Positions 1 to 12,706 of a stretch of DNA of 64,000 nucleotides are shown here, piece after piece (the stretch's first letter is position 1; the number at the start of each line of letters is the position of its first letter). Location: positions 22,499 to 86,498 of the forward strand of contig JAQJVL010002678.1 in the NCBI GenBank assembly GCA_035578905.1, in the 5' to 3' direction. The notes below the pieces were generated by a model. That model saw only the letters and a program-made list of their open reading frames with translations. It ran no database searches and was not told the origin of the DNA. Position numbers and translations under genes: made by a program. Source of the stretch: Stictocephala bisonia (taxonomy: Eukaryota > Arthropoda > Insecta > Hemiptera > Membracidae).

Positions 1-1729
1 ATTCAGTGTGGCATTATCATATCAAAACATATCAAGAAGGAAACTCTTCAGTATAGCATTATCATATCAAAACAAATTTAGAAGGAAACTATTCAGTGTG
101 GCATTATCATATCAAAACATGTTTAGAAGGAAACTATTTAGTGTGGCATTATCATATCAAAACAAAATTAGGATGAAACTATTCAGTATGGCATTATCAT
201 ATCAAAACAAATTTAGAAGGAAACTATTCAGTGTGGCATTATCATATCAAAACAAATTTAGAAGGAAACTATTCAGTGTGGCATTATCAAATCAAAACAT
301 AGTTAGAAGGAAACTATTCAGTGTGGCATTATCATATCAAAACATAGTTAGAAGGAAACTATTCAGTGTGGCATTATCATATCTAAACAAATTTAGAAGG
401 AAACTATTCAGTGTGGCATTATCAAATCAAAACATAGTTAGAAGGAAACTATTCAGTGTGGCATTATCATATCAAAACATAGTTAGAAGGAAACTATTCA
501 GTGTGGCATTATCATATCTAAACAAATTTAGAAGGAAACTATTCAGTGTGGCATTATCATATCAAAACATAGTTAGAAGGAAACTATTCAGTGTGGCATT
601 ATCATATCAAAACATAGTTAGAAGGAAACTATTCAGTGTGGCATTATCATAATCAAAACATAGTTAGAAGGAAACTATTCAGTGTGGCATTATCACATCA
701 AAACATTTAGAAGGAAACTATTCTGTGTGGCATTATCATATCAAAACATATTTAGAAGGAAACTATTCAGTATGGCATTATCACATCAAAACATTTAGAA
801 GGAAACTATTCAATGTGGCATTATCATATCAAAACATTTAGAAGGAAACTATTCAGTGTGGCATTATCACATCAAAACATTTAGAAGGAAACTATTCAGT
901 GTGGCATTATCATATCAAAACATATTTAGAAGGAAACTATTCAGTGTGGCATTATCACATCAAAACATTTAGAAGGAAACTATTCAATGTGGCATTATCA
1001 TATCAAAACATATTTAGATGGAAACTATTCAGTGTGGCATTATCATATCAAAACATATTTAGAAGGAAACTATTTAGTGTGGCATTATCACATCAAAACA
1101 TTTAGAAGGATACTATTCAGTGTGGCAATATCATATCAAAACATATTTAGAAGGAAACTATTCAGTATGGCATTATCACATCAAAACATTCAGAAGGAAA
1201 CTATTTAGTGTGGCTTTATCATATCAAAACATACTTAGAAGGAAACTATTCAGTGTGGCATTATCATATCAAAACATAGTTAGAAGGAAACTATTCAGTG
1301 TGGCATTATCATATCAAAACAAATTTAGAAGGAAACTATGCAGTGTGGCATTATCAAATCAAAACATATTTAGAAGGAAACTATTCATTATGGCATTATC
1401 ATATCAAAACAAATTTAGAAGGAAACTATTCAGTGTGGTAATCACATCAAAACATGTTTAGAAGGAAACTATTCAGTGTGGCATTATCATATTAAAACAA
1501 ATTTAGAAGGAAACTATTCAGTGTGGCATTACCATATCAAAACATGTTTAGAAGGAAACTATTCAGTATGGCATTATCATATGAAAACAAATTTAGAAGG
1601 AAACTATTTAGTGTGGCATTATCAAATCAAAACATATTTAGAAGGAAACTATTCATTATGACATTATCATATCAAAACATATTTAGAAGGAAACTATTCA
1701 GTATGGTATTATCATATCAAAACATATTT
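1..1729. repeat. 45-bp minisatellite array (with 43-bp variants)
   Basis: About 38 tandem units, each holding the words GTGGCATTATCA and TTAGAAGGAAACTATTCA. The usual unit is 45 bp. Between about 690 and 1200 a 43-bp form (CACATCAAAACATTTAGAAGG) alternates with the 45-bp form, making a higher-order dimer of about 88 bp. Because 45 is a multiple of three, a 15-residue periodic frame stays open at 8-652, but the 43-bp variants shift it, so there is no sign of coding selection. The array runs off the left edge of the window. Confidence 0.97.
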
Positions 1730-2343
1730 GATTAATATGTAGATTGCGGCCTATGTTGATTTACGTAGCTCTCCTGCTTCAAATGCGTTGGTTTAGATAC
1801 AGCATAACATATCCGAGACATCTTATATTAAGAGTAAAAATATAATCCCGACCTGACTAACCTAACCTAACCCAACCTAACTCAGAGTATATCTTTTAGG
1901 CATACACAAAAACTTCCCAACTACCCACCCATACACGTACTGTGGAACTAACCCACTCGCCCACCCATACACGTATAGTGTATTAATCCACCACCCTCCC
2001 AAACACGTACAGTATATTTCAGTATGGCATTATCATACCAAAACAGCGCATTACTCCCACACATTCCCTGGTAAAGCCCTATAAGTGTTATTGATGTTCA
2101 TCAACCATGCATAGATGATTCGTTCAGTGTACCAACATTTTTATAATCAGCGTTACATTTCAACTTATAATTTATTAAAATATATCAGGTTCATTAACGT
2201 ATGATTATAAACTTGTGGCTTTAAGTTTGAATGTATGGAAATTGGAAAAAATGTAAGAAAATAAAGAGAGAAGGTAAAAATATATTTTACTATCTGTTAA
2301 GGTATACTTTTATATTTGTGTACATAGTCTACATATATTTCAG
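1730..2343. other. unique A/T-rich spacer with satellite relic
   Basis: No gene seen. The spacer holds a short CCTAA run (listed separately). At about 2016-2045 there is one isolated, diverged unit of the left-hand minisatellite (CAGTATGGCATTATCATACC), about 290 bp outside the array. A short degenerate direct repeat of the type CCCACCCATACACGTA occurs at about 1925-2010. Confidence 0.6.
1857..1880 (-). repeat. interstitial insect-telomere-like repeat
   Basis: The stretch reads CTAA, CCTAA, CCTAA, CCCAA, CCTAA: almost five units of the complement of TTAGG, the canonical arthropod telomere repeat, with one mismatch. It is too short to be a telomere. It may be a fossil of telomerase-mediated break repair or chance in A/C-rich DNA. 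Confidence 0.5.
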
Positions 2344-2454
2344 TTCGTACTTTGGAAATATGACAAGGCTCTCTGCCCGGACGTCCAGTGAGGTCAGTGA
2401 GGTCCCCCAGGCTCCGAGGTCCACAACGACCGTGACTCGAACGGTCGTCTTTAA
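2344..2454 (+). other. candidate protein-coding exon (weak)
   Basis: A block clearly richer in G+C than its surroundings sits between an acceptor-like TATATTTCAG (ends 2343) and a donor-like AA|GTAAAA (GT at 2455). Inside it, an ATG at 2360 opens 31 codons rich in Ser, Thr, Val and Arg. No family was recognised. The splice sites are only fair matches, and the upstream frame could equally be 5' untranslated. GC-rich sequence carries on past the donor (2460-2560), so a non-coding conserved element is also possible. Confidence 0.25.
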
Positions 2455-3369
2455 GTAAAAACCGGTGGTTTAATTAAAGACCTTGGATGAAGCGGGAAAT
2501 CGGTTAACCAACTGGACCGTGGCTCGTATTGCTGAAAGCTAGTTGCTGAGATATGGTCAGCAGATACCCCACTCAGCTCACTCTGTCTTTACAAACTACT
2601 AGTTTTATAAAGACATTAGGCCTTCTATAATGGCCTTCTATAAAGTGTCGAGTACAGAAAGTATGACACCAAAGCTGAGCTTAACGGACATTTTGTTTGA
2701 AGTTATTATTATAATTTGTATTCTGGATAGTTTATCAGATTTCTGTATGGATGCAAAAGAGTTTTTTACATTTTCGTGGGGTTTCTTGTAAAAAAAAACG
2801 ATGTATGAAATCTAAATGGTAACGTAAGAGTTCGTCTATATTTCTTCGTCAGATTTGAACACCTTTATTTAGCAATCCTTTGTCGAACACTAATAACTCA
2901 TATGATTTTTTTAGAAAAACTAAAATGATTGACTTTAAACTATTAATACATATTGTTGGCATTTTTACAAAATTACCAGTGAAATGGCATGAAAACTTAT
3001 TTATTTCCCCGAAACATAGTGAAATAGGTACACTATATTTCAGGTTTACAAGGATATAAAATACTTGTATGTATAGTAAGCAGAAATATATAATAAATAA
3101 AACTAAATATAATATAAATGCCCAGTAAAAAAACTGGAAAATATTGGAAAAGCATGGGTGGAAGCTTTTGCACAAATCAAAGTTACTAAAAGGCTGAAAA
3201 ATGGAATTTATTATTAGCTTCAAATAATTGTCTTGAAATAATAATCTTTGAAAAAAAGGAAAAAGAGAAATATCGTTATTGATGTTTGAAATAGCGTTCG
3301 TATAAATCACCAAGGGTTAGGAGAAAACATAATAAATTTAAAAGTTTGTTATGAATAGAAAGTATCTAC
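2455..3369. other. intergenic, no gene seen
   Basis: A/T-rich DNA. A minus-strand open frame at 2849-3313 is Phe/Ile/Leu-rich, has no recognisable domain, and is what A/T-rich DNA gives by chance. Confidence 0.6.
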
Positions 3370-5482
3370 CATTAACTCAGTGTCTATTCGTCAACCTTCC
3401 ACGCTGGCAGCAGTGCACTACTTGTCTTGTACACTGAGTTTGTCAATGTTACCTCAGTGACAATTTGTCAACCTTCCACGCTAGCAGCAGTGCCCTACTT
3501 GTCTTACACTGAGTTTGGCAATGTTACCTCAGTGTCAATTTGTCAACCTCCCACGCTGGCAGCAGTTCCCTACTTGTCTGGTACACTGAGTTTGGCAATG
3601 TTACCTCAGTGTCAATTTGTCAACCTCCCACGCTGGCAGCAGTTCCCTACTTGTCTGGTACACTGAGTTTGTCAATGTTACCTCAGTGACAATTTGTCAA
3701 CCTTCCACGCTAGCAGCAGTGCCCTACTTGTCTTACACTGAGTTTGGCAATGTTACCTCAGTGTAAATTTGTCAACCTCCCACGCTAGTAGCAGTGTACT
3801 ACTTGTCTTGTACACTGAGTTTGGCAATGTTACCTCAGTGTCAATTTGTCAACCTCCCACGCTGGCAGCAGTTCCCTACTTGTCTGGTACACTGAGTTTG
3901 GCAATGTTACCTCAGTGTCAATTTGTCAACCTCCCACGCTGACAGCAGTGCACTACTTGTCTTGTACACTGAGTTTGGCAACGTTACCTCAGTGTTAATT
4001 TGTCAACCTCCCACGCTGGCATCAGTGCACTACTTGTCTTGTACACTGAGTTTGTCAATGTTATCTCAGTGACAATTCGTCAACCTTCCACGCTAGCAGC
4101 AGTGTACTACTTGTCTTGTCACTGAGTTTGTCAATGTTACCTCAGTGACAATTCGTCAACCTTCCACGCTAGCAGCAGTGTACTACTTGTCTTGTACACT
4201 GAGTTTGTCAATGTTACCTCAGTGACAATTCGTCAACCTTCCACGCTAGCAGCAGTGTACTACTTGTCTGGTACACTGAGTTTGGCAATGTTACCTCAGT
4301 GTCAATTTGTCAACCTCCCACGCTGACAGCAGTGCACTACTTGTCTTGTACACTGAGTTTGGCAACGTTACCTCAGTGTTAATTTGTCAACCTCCCACGC
4401 TGGCAGCAGTGCACTACTTGTCTTGTACACTGAGTTTGGCAACGTTACCTCAGTGTTAATTTGTCAACCTCCCACGCTGGCAGCAGTGTACTACTTGTGT
4501 TGTACACTGAGTTTGTCAATGTTACCTCAGTGACAATTTGTCAACCTTCCACGCTAGCAGCAGTGTACTACTTGTCTTGTACACTGAGTTTGTCAATGTT
4601 ACCTCAGTGACAATTCGTCAACCTTCCACGCTAGCAGCAGTGTACTACTTGTCTGGTACACTGAGTTTGGCAATGTTACCTCAGTGTCAATTTGTCAACC
4701 TCCCACGCTGACAGCAGTGCACTACTTGTCTTGTACACTGAGTTTGGCAACGTTACCTCAGTGTTAATTTGTCAACCTCCCACGCTGGCAGCAGTGCACA
4801 ACTGTCTTGTACACTGTGTTTGGCAATGTTACCTCAGTGTCAATTTGTCAACCTCCCACGCTAGCATCAGTGCACTACTTGTCTTGTACACTGAGTTTGT
4901 CAATGTTACCTCAGTGACAATTCGTCAACCTTCCACGCTAGCAGCAGTGTACTACTTGTCTTGTACACTGAGTTTGTCAATGTTACCTCAGTGACAATTC
5001 GTCAACCTTCCACGCTAGCAGCAGTGTACTACTTGTCTTGTCACTGAGTTTGTCAATGTTATTTCAGTGACAATTTGTCAACCTTCCTCTGTCACTGAGT
5101 TTGTCAATGTTACCTCAGTGTCAATTTGTCAACCTCCCACGCTGACAGCAGTGCACTACTTGTCTTGTACACTGAGTTTGTCAATGTTACCTAAGTGACA
5201 ATTTGTCAACCTTCCACGCTAGCAGCAGTGCACTACTTGTCTTACACTGAGTTTGGCAATGTTACCTAAGTGACAATTTGTCAACCTTCCACGCTAGCAG
5301 CAGTGCACTACTTGTCTTACACTGAGTTTGGCAATGTTACCTCAGTGTCAATTTGTCAACCTTCCACGCTAGCAGCAGTGCACTACTTGTCTTGTACACT
5401 GAGTTTGTCAATGTTACCTCAGTGACAATTTGTCAACCTTCCACGCTGGCATCAGTGCACTACTTTTCTTGTACACTGAGGT
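3370..5482. repeat. 77-bp minisatellite array
   Basis: About 27 tandem units. Each holds TCAATGTTACCTCAGTG, TTGTCAACCTYCCACGCT and a CAGCAGTGCACTACTTGT-type segment. Units differ at a few fixed sites (for example TTCCACGCTAGC or CTCCCACGCTGGC), which defines sub-families that recur in blocks. Each unit has the inverted pair CACTGAG ... CTCAGTG, about 14 nt apart, so single strands could fold. The frames across it are by-products. Confidence 0.97.
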
Positions 5483-7500
5483 TGTCCACAAGTCGTCACC
5501 TAATTATTTTGAACACTCCAATCGTTGTACAAACTTATTTCACACATTTGTATAAGTGGCACCATAGTCTTATCACTTGAATTGAGTAAGATCATTCTAT
5601 AAATTGAGGTAATAATTTTTAGCATTAAATTAAATGTTTTTTCTACACCAATATTATCGCACTCAGTATTTCAATGTTGTTATGGGACGATGGTCCATTA
5701 GAGAAAAATAAATCAGAATTCAGATCATTTTGTAACTGATTCACTGAAAGAAGTCAAGGTTGACCACAGTATGTTAACTCGACCAGGCAGAGCGTTGTAC
5801 AGCCGCATCGTCTCATTGACAGGCGTATTTGTGATCTTAATAATCCAAAATATCTATCAGCAGTTTTGCAAATCACTAGACATCTCAAGTACGTTTATTC
5901 CGTACTAACCATATTGCTTCTGGGGGTCATATAACGACATATTGTTTACTTGTCCAATACATCATGGTATATTTGCATTGTGGAAGAACTTTGATATTAT
6001 AGTTCATTGCCTTTAGTCAATATTAAACACGTTGGCTGTGAAGATTGACCTAAGCTAACCACGATTTTCGGCATTTCCAAAACTTGGAAATATAATTTTT
6101 TTTTCGATATTATTAATGAATACACATCTATAATAAGCGAAAAGCCAATGTGTAAAAGTTAGACTACTTTTTTTCTAATTTTGCTATCTTGGCGCGGCTG
6201 CCGCTAGGTCGAGCTTGTTGCGCAGCAGCCTAGACAGAGAGAGGATACAAATTGCCATGAGAATGAGAGAGACAGGAAACGGAGGACAACTAGCACTGCG
6301 TATTGGCAGCCTAAGCTCGTTTCGCTTACTAAAAGATGTCTGACTATTTCCCTATCTCATTTCGTTTTTTATATATGTGTACTCATTGATATTAGACTTT
6401 AGTGAGTTAAAAAATGTTTCATTGTTGGGATAGTCAAGCTCACCGATTTTGATTTTCCCAAATAGTGAAGGTATTATGTAAAATTCAGTAATTTCAATTT
6501 AACATATTTTTTCAAATAAGTATCAGTACACTTACATTTTTTTAATTATTAAAGTTCTTAATATTCAAGAACAATAGTTGTTTTGATTTAATAAATATTT
6601 GAGTTTCAAAAGAAAAAAATATTTATGATACGTGTATTCCGATATGTCGATTGGTTGTATGACTTTATTCTTGTATTGAAATTAGATTTGTTGATACATG
6701 TCATAGAGGACCATGTTCGAAAACCAAAAAGAGTGTATTTAAAATTTAAAAAAATCAACAGGTATTTGAATATCTCCTGCATTGTGTTGAAATAGTAATA
6801 TATTTTTCAATTTTCCATAATCGGAATATTCCTTACGAATGATACATGTGAATGAGTGATTAACACGGTTCAACTTTACTAAAGGGGGAAAACGTGCATG
6901 TACTATGTTTCAGGCGACTTAACGTTAAATATTTTTAATGGCATATAAGTGAATTTATAAATAATCAATTTAGAGCATTATGAATCTATTAACGATCTAG
7001 ATACATACAATTTTGAAATGATTATTTTTCCTTTAAGTCATTAAGTAGCCACTGAATCAATTTCGTTGACAGAAATCTATTTGAATATTTCTAGATCAAG
7101 TCCTACCAATCATGCCTTGTTTGGTTAGACCAGGTTTATTTGTAAAAGTTCATGCATTGTGTGCAATCACCTACTTGGAAAGTTGGGAAGGACAACATTT
7201 CAGACTTGCCACTGGGGACGATCGATAGTTAAGAAGATATAGACTAATATCTGATTTGCCGTACTTTGCCTTTCGCAGCATAGTCTTTACTGCTTTTTCC
7301 GCAAGGCCATTGCTGCGAGGTTAATGGGGACTAATACACTGGACCTAAAAGTCCACAATTTACTAAAGTTAATGAACTCTTGTGACAACGGGGCATTAAC
7401 AATCACAAATAACTGGTTATAACAAACCTCGCAAAGATAAGTTTCAACGTACAACAGGCCTAACTGTAAAAGATTTTTTATCTAATACATAAGATAAGTT
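5483..7500. other. intergenic, no gene seen
   Basis: Mostly A/T-rich unique sequence. A GC-richer patch at about 6185-6330 contains CTTGTTGCGCAGCAGCCTAG and a purine-rich GAGAGA segment; it may be a fragment of an unidentified dispersed element. No convincing frame or RNA gene was seen. Confidence 0.5.
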
Positions 7501-7960
7501 AATCTGTCAAGACTTGTAATCTAAAAGATCTAAGTACCTTGCACTATCAAAATCAGCTTTACCAGCTGTTACTTTATAAAATGGCATGTCAAACACTTCT
7601 TATTCTTGGCTTGGGGCTCTTTCAGTTTTCTGCGTTGAAACAGACAATAAGGTATTTTATGTCTGACATCAGCTCTGGCTAGAACCAAGTTGTTGTACTT
7701 TTACCCGCTATATGTTAAATCCTAAATTAGTTTCAATAAGGGTTAGTAGTGTGTATCTGCGAAGGGGAGGTAGTATTTTAAGTATCTCATTAAAATACTA
7801 AAGCGCGTCTTGGACAGTCACACCATTACAAATTTTAAAACCTTTGGTAGCCTTTACATATTGATCAACATCATTCGGATTAACGTTTACTTCAAAAACA
7901 GTATGAACAACATCTGATATACTTTCATCGTCTTGAGGTTTTGTCGGAGCACACTATCGT
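7500..7960 (-). pseudogene. decayed coding-like fragment, family unknown
   Basis: Read on the minus strand from about 7960 down to 7690, one frame is protein-like over some 85 codons with two in-frame stops. It has a mixed, acidic/hydrophobic composition with pieces such as PQDDESISDVV, NPNDVDQYVKATKG and GVTVQDAL. A second short stretch near 7530-7600 reads MPFYKVTAGKADFD in another frame. I do not recognise the family; a transposon or retro-copied gene is possible. The 144-bp satellite that starts inside this fragment carries the same coding-like piece, so the satellite seems to have grown from this sequence. Confidence 0.35.
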
Positions 7961-9264
7961 GAGCACACTGAGTGAGTACAGTAGCAGCACGTAGCCTTTA
8001 CATATGGATCAACATCATTCGGATTAACGTTTACTTCAATAACAGTATGAACAACATCTGATATACTTTCATCGTCTTGAGGTTTTGTCGGAGCACACTG
8101 AGTGAGTACAGTAGCAGCACGTAGCCTTTACATATGGATCAACATCATTCGGATTAACGTTTACTTCAATAACAGTATGAACAACATCTGATATACTTTC
8201 ATCGTCTTGAGGTTTTGTCGGAGCACACTATCGTGAGCACACTGAGTGAGTACAGTAGCAGCACGTAGCCTTTACATATGGATCAACATCATTCGGATTA
8301 ACGTTTACTTCAATAACAGTATGAACAACATCTGATATACTTTCATCGTCTTGAGGTTTTGTCGGAGCACACTATCGTGAGCACACTGAGTGAGTACAGT
8401 AGCAGCACGTAGCCTTTACATAAGGATCAACATCATTCGGATTAACGTTTACTTCAATAACAGTATGAACAACATCTGATATACTTTCATCGTCTTGAGG
8501 TTTTGTCGGAGCACACTATCGTGAGCACACTGAGTGAGTACAGTAGCAGCACGTAGCCTTTACATATGGATCAACATCATTCGGATTAACGTTTACTTCA
8601 ATAACAGTATGAACAACATCTGATATACTTTCATCGTCTTGAGGTTTTGTCGGAGCACACTATCGTGAGCACACTGAGTGAGTACAGTAGCAGCACGTAG
8701 CCTTTACATATGGATCAACATCATTCGGATTAACGTTTACTTCAATAACAGTATGAACAACATCTGATATACTTTCATCGTCTTGAGGTTTTGTCGGAGC
8801 ACACTATCGTGAGCACACTGAGTGAGTACAGTAGCAGCACGTAGCCTTTACATATGGATCAACATCATTCGGATTAACGTTTACTTCAATAACAGTATGA
8901 ACAACATCTGATATACTTTCATCGTCTTGAGGTTTTGTCGGAGCACACTGAGTGAGTACAGTAGCAGCACGTAGCCTTTACATATGGATCAACATCATTC
9001 GGATTAACGTTTACTTCAATAACAGTATGAACAACATCTGATATACTTTCATCGTCTTGAGGTTTTGTCGGAGCACACTATCGTGAGCACACTGAGTGAG
9101 TACAGTAGCAGCACGTAGCCTTTACATATGGATCAACATCATTCGGATTAACGTTTACTTCAATAACAGTATGAACAACATCTGATATACTTTCATCGTC
9201 TTGAGGTTTTGTCGGAGCACACTATCGTGAGTACACGGTGAGTACAGTAGCAGCACGTAGCCTT
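7851..9264. repeat. 144-bp tandem array, nearly identical units
   Basis: Ten units start near 7851, 7995, 8125, 8269, 8413, 8557, 8701, 8845, 8975 and 9119. Eight steps are 144 bp. Two (units starting 7995 and 8845) are 130 bp and lack a 14-bp TATCGTGAGCACAC-type piece, which is itself a duplicated GAGCACACT motif. Units are almost free of substitutions. The first unit differs from the rest at a few sites and joins the decayed coding fragment, so it is probably the founder. Confidence 0.97.
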
Positions 9265-10220
9265 CCAAGACGATTATTTACTATTTGGTAATTTTTTATC
9301 GAAAATTGATAGAATGGGTACATAGCTTTGCCTGATTGAATTTCAATATTTTTATTTCTATAAGCAAATTGTGTAACCTTTTAAAAAGAATACACAATGG
9401 CCTGGAGTATTTTCTCAATCTGGGCATAGCTTCACTTTCAATACAAAACTGTACTGTGTCTTGTGCAAAACCTAACTGACTTTCCATTTTGAAACAAGCT
9501 AAATCCCAGATAAAAATTATACGGATCTACCTGGATAGTTATTGGAGAATATGGTTCCAAGCGACAGATGAAAGCAAAATATGATTTAATACTGAGTAAA
9601 GATTATTCATCCATACTAGCACTATACTCTATTTCATATTGAGAATGCAATACGGTAAGCCTACAAGCAATGCTAATCAATGGGAGTTTTTGAGGTACTG
9701 CACTGTATAAAAACGTTGGCTCGCTGATAAAAAGTAATCATAACATCAAATTTTCGCATGGAAATGGGTGGGAAAATATTTATTGCCTGTTATTAAAGGG
9801 GTAAAATAAAATAGTTATTAATTTTAAAAAAATATCAAATGCTTTAAAAACGTATAGCCCTTGCAGATTCGGTTTTGAGAGGCCACAATTCAATTACACT
9901 GCATTTTAAGTGAATAAATATTGAGTGAACATTTTGAAATTTGGTGTAAACTTTATACAGAAGTAGTGGATGCTTACTGTATTAGTATGAATTGTGTATA
10001 TAATAAAACTAATTTGTAATAATATAATATATGTACAAATTAGTTCATATATTTGAGAAAAGACATGGAAAAGTCAGCCTGTGAGGAAGTTTTTTTATTT
10101 TTCGGTCAGGTAAGTTTCAGCGAGAAAGATGTAGATGAAAACTGGTAGTTTATTTTTTATTAGAAACTTTTTCACCAATATGCATAGTTTAGTCGGTAAT
10201 AAGTGACAAAGAAACACCAT
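9265..10220. other. intergenic, no gene seen
   Basis: A/T-rich unique DNA with no protein-like frame longer than about 60 codons. Confidence 0.6.
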
Positions 10221-12706
10221 ACAATGGGTATGGTATAATGGTGACTGAAGAACGTACTAGTAGGTGCTTACCAACGGCGACTTCAATAGCTACCATGGGT
10301 ATATGGTATAATGGGGACTGAAGAACATACTAGTAGGTGCTTACCAACGGCGACCGTTCAATAGCTACAATGGGTATGGTATAATGGGGACTAAAGAACA
10401 TACTAGTAGGTGCTTACCAACGGCGACCGTTCAATAGCTACCATGTGTATGGTATAATGGGGACTAAAGAACGTACTAGTAGGTGCTTACCAACGGCAAC
10501 CGTTCAATAGCTGCTATGGGTATGGTATAATGGGGACTAAAGAACATACTAGTAGGTGCTTACCAACGGCAACCGTTCAATAGCTGCTATGGGTATGGTA
10601 TAATGGGGACTAAAGAACATACTAGTAGGTGCTTACCAACGGCGACCTTCAATAGCTACCATGTGTATGGTATAATGGGGACTAAAGAACGTACTAGTAG
10701 GTGCTTACCAACGGCAACCGTTCAATAGCTGCTATGGGTATGGTATAATGGGGACTAAAGAACATACTAGTAGGTGCTTACCAACGGCAACCGTTCAATA
10801 GCTGCTATGGGTATGGTATAATGGGGACTAAAGAACATACTAGTAGGTGCTTACCAACGGCAACCGTTCAATAGCTACCATGTGTATGGTATAATGGGGA
10901 CTAAAGAACGTACTAGTAGGTGCTTACCAACGGCAACCGTTCAATAGCTGCTATGGTTATGGTATAATGGGGACTAAAGAACATACTAGTAGGTGCTTAC
11001 CAACGGTAACCGTTCAATAGCTGCTATGGGTATGGTATAATGGGGACTAAAGAACATACTAGTAGGTGCTTACCAACCGCGACCGTTCAATAGCTACAAT
11101 GGGTATGTTATAATGGGGACTAAAGAACATACTAGTAGGTGCTTACCAACGGCGACCGTTCAATAGCTACCATGTGTATGGTATAATGAGGACTAAAGAA
11201 CGTACTAGTAGGTGCTTACCAACGGCAACCGTTCAATAGCTGCTATGGGTATGGTATAATTGGGACTAAAGAACATACTAGTAGGTGCTTACCAACGGCG
11301 ACCGTTCAATAGCTACCATGGGTATGGTATAATGGGGACTAAAGAACGTACTAGTAGGTGCTTACCAACGGCGACCTTCAATAGCTGCCATGGGTATGGT
11401 ATAATGGGGACTGAAGAACGTACTAGTAGGTGCTTACCAACGGCACGACCTTCAATAGCTACCATGGGTATGGTATAATGAGGACTGAAGAACGTACTAG
11501 TAGGTGCTTACCAACGGCGACCGTTCAATAGTACCATGGATATATGGTATAATGGGGACTAAAGAGCGTACTAGTAAGTGCTTACCAACGGCGACCTTCA
11601 ATAGCTACCATGTGTATGGTATAATGGGGACTAAAGAACGTACTAGTAGGTGCTTACCAACGGCGACCGTTCAATAGCTACAATGGGTATGGTATAATGG
11701 GGACTAAAGAACGTAGTAGTAGGTGCTTACCAATGGCGACCGTTCAATAGCTGCCATGGGTATGGTATAATGGGGACTAAAGAACGTACTAGTAAGTGCT
11801 TACCAACGGCGACCTTCAATAGCTACCATGTGTATGGTATAATGGGGACTAAAGAACGTACTAGTAGGTGCTTACCAACGGCGACCGTTCAATAGCTACA
11901 ATGGGTATGGTATAATGGGGACTAAAGAATGTACTAGTAGGTGCTTACCAACGGCGACCGTTCAATAGCTGCCATGGGTATGGTATAATGGGGACTAAAG
12001 AACGTACTAGTAGGTGCTTACCAACGGCGACCTTCAATAGCTGCCATGGGTATGTATAATGGGGACTGAAGAACGTACTAGTAGGTGCTTACCAACGGCA
12101 CGACCTTCAATAGCTACCATGGGTATGGTATAATGAGGACTGAAGAACGTACTAGTAGGTGCTTACCAACGGCGACCGTTCAATAGTACCATGGATATAT
12201 GGTATAATGGGGACTAAAGAACGTACTAGTAGGTGCTTACCAACGGTGACCTTCAATAGCTACCATTGGTATATGGTATAATGGGGACTGAAGAACGTAC
12301 TAGTAGGTGCTTACCAACGGCGACCTTCAATAGCTACCATGGGTATATGGTATAATGGGGACTGAAGAACGCACTAGTAGGTGCTTACCAACGGCGACCT
12401 TCAATAGCTACCATGGGTATATGGTATAATTGGGACTGAAGAACGTACTAGTAGGTGCTTACCAACGGCGACCTTCAATAGTTGCCATGGGTATGTTATA
12501 ATGGGGACTAAAGAACGTAGTAGTAGGTGCTTACCAACGGCGACCTTCAATAGCTGCCATGGGTATGTTATAATGGGGACTAAAGAACGTAGTAGTAGGT
12601 GCTTACCAACGGCGACCTTCAATAGCTACCATGGGTATGTTATAATGGGGACTGAAGAACGTAGTAGTAGGTGCTTACCAACGGCGACCGTTCAATAGCT
12701 ACCATG
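10221..12706. repeat. 73-bp minisatellite array
   Basis: About 34 units, each with ATGGTATAATGGGGACT, ACTAGTAGGTGCTTACCAAC and a GGCGACCGTTCAATAGCT segment. Many units have a 2-bp loss (GACCTTCAA for GACCGTTCAA) or a 2-bp gain (GGGTATATGG). Full units carry AACGG-CGA-CCGTT, a small perfect hairpin, and the palindrome ACTAGT. Blocks of several units recur in the same order (for example around 11400-11560 and 12050-12200), showing multi-unit duplication. Confidence 0.97.

Noticed and set aside
8..652. 214-codon periodic frame
   Set aside because: It follows the 45-bp satellite and breaks wherever 43-bp variants occur.
2849..3313. 154-codon minus-strand frame that could be a membrane protein
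   Set aside because: Phe/Ile/Leu richness is expected from A/T-rich DNA; no motif, no splice or promoter context.
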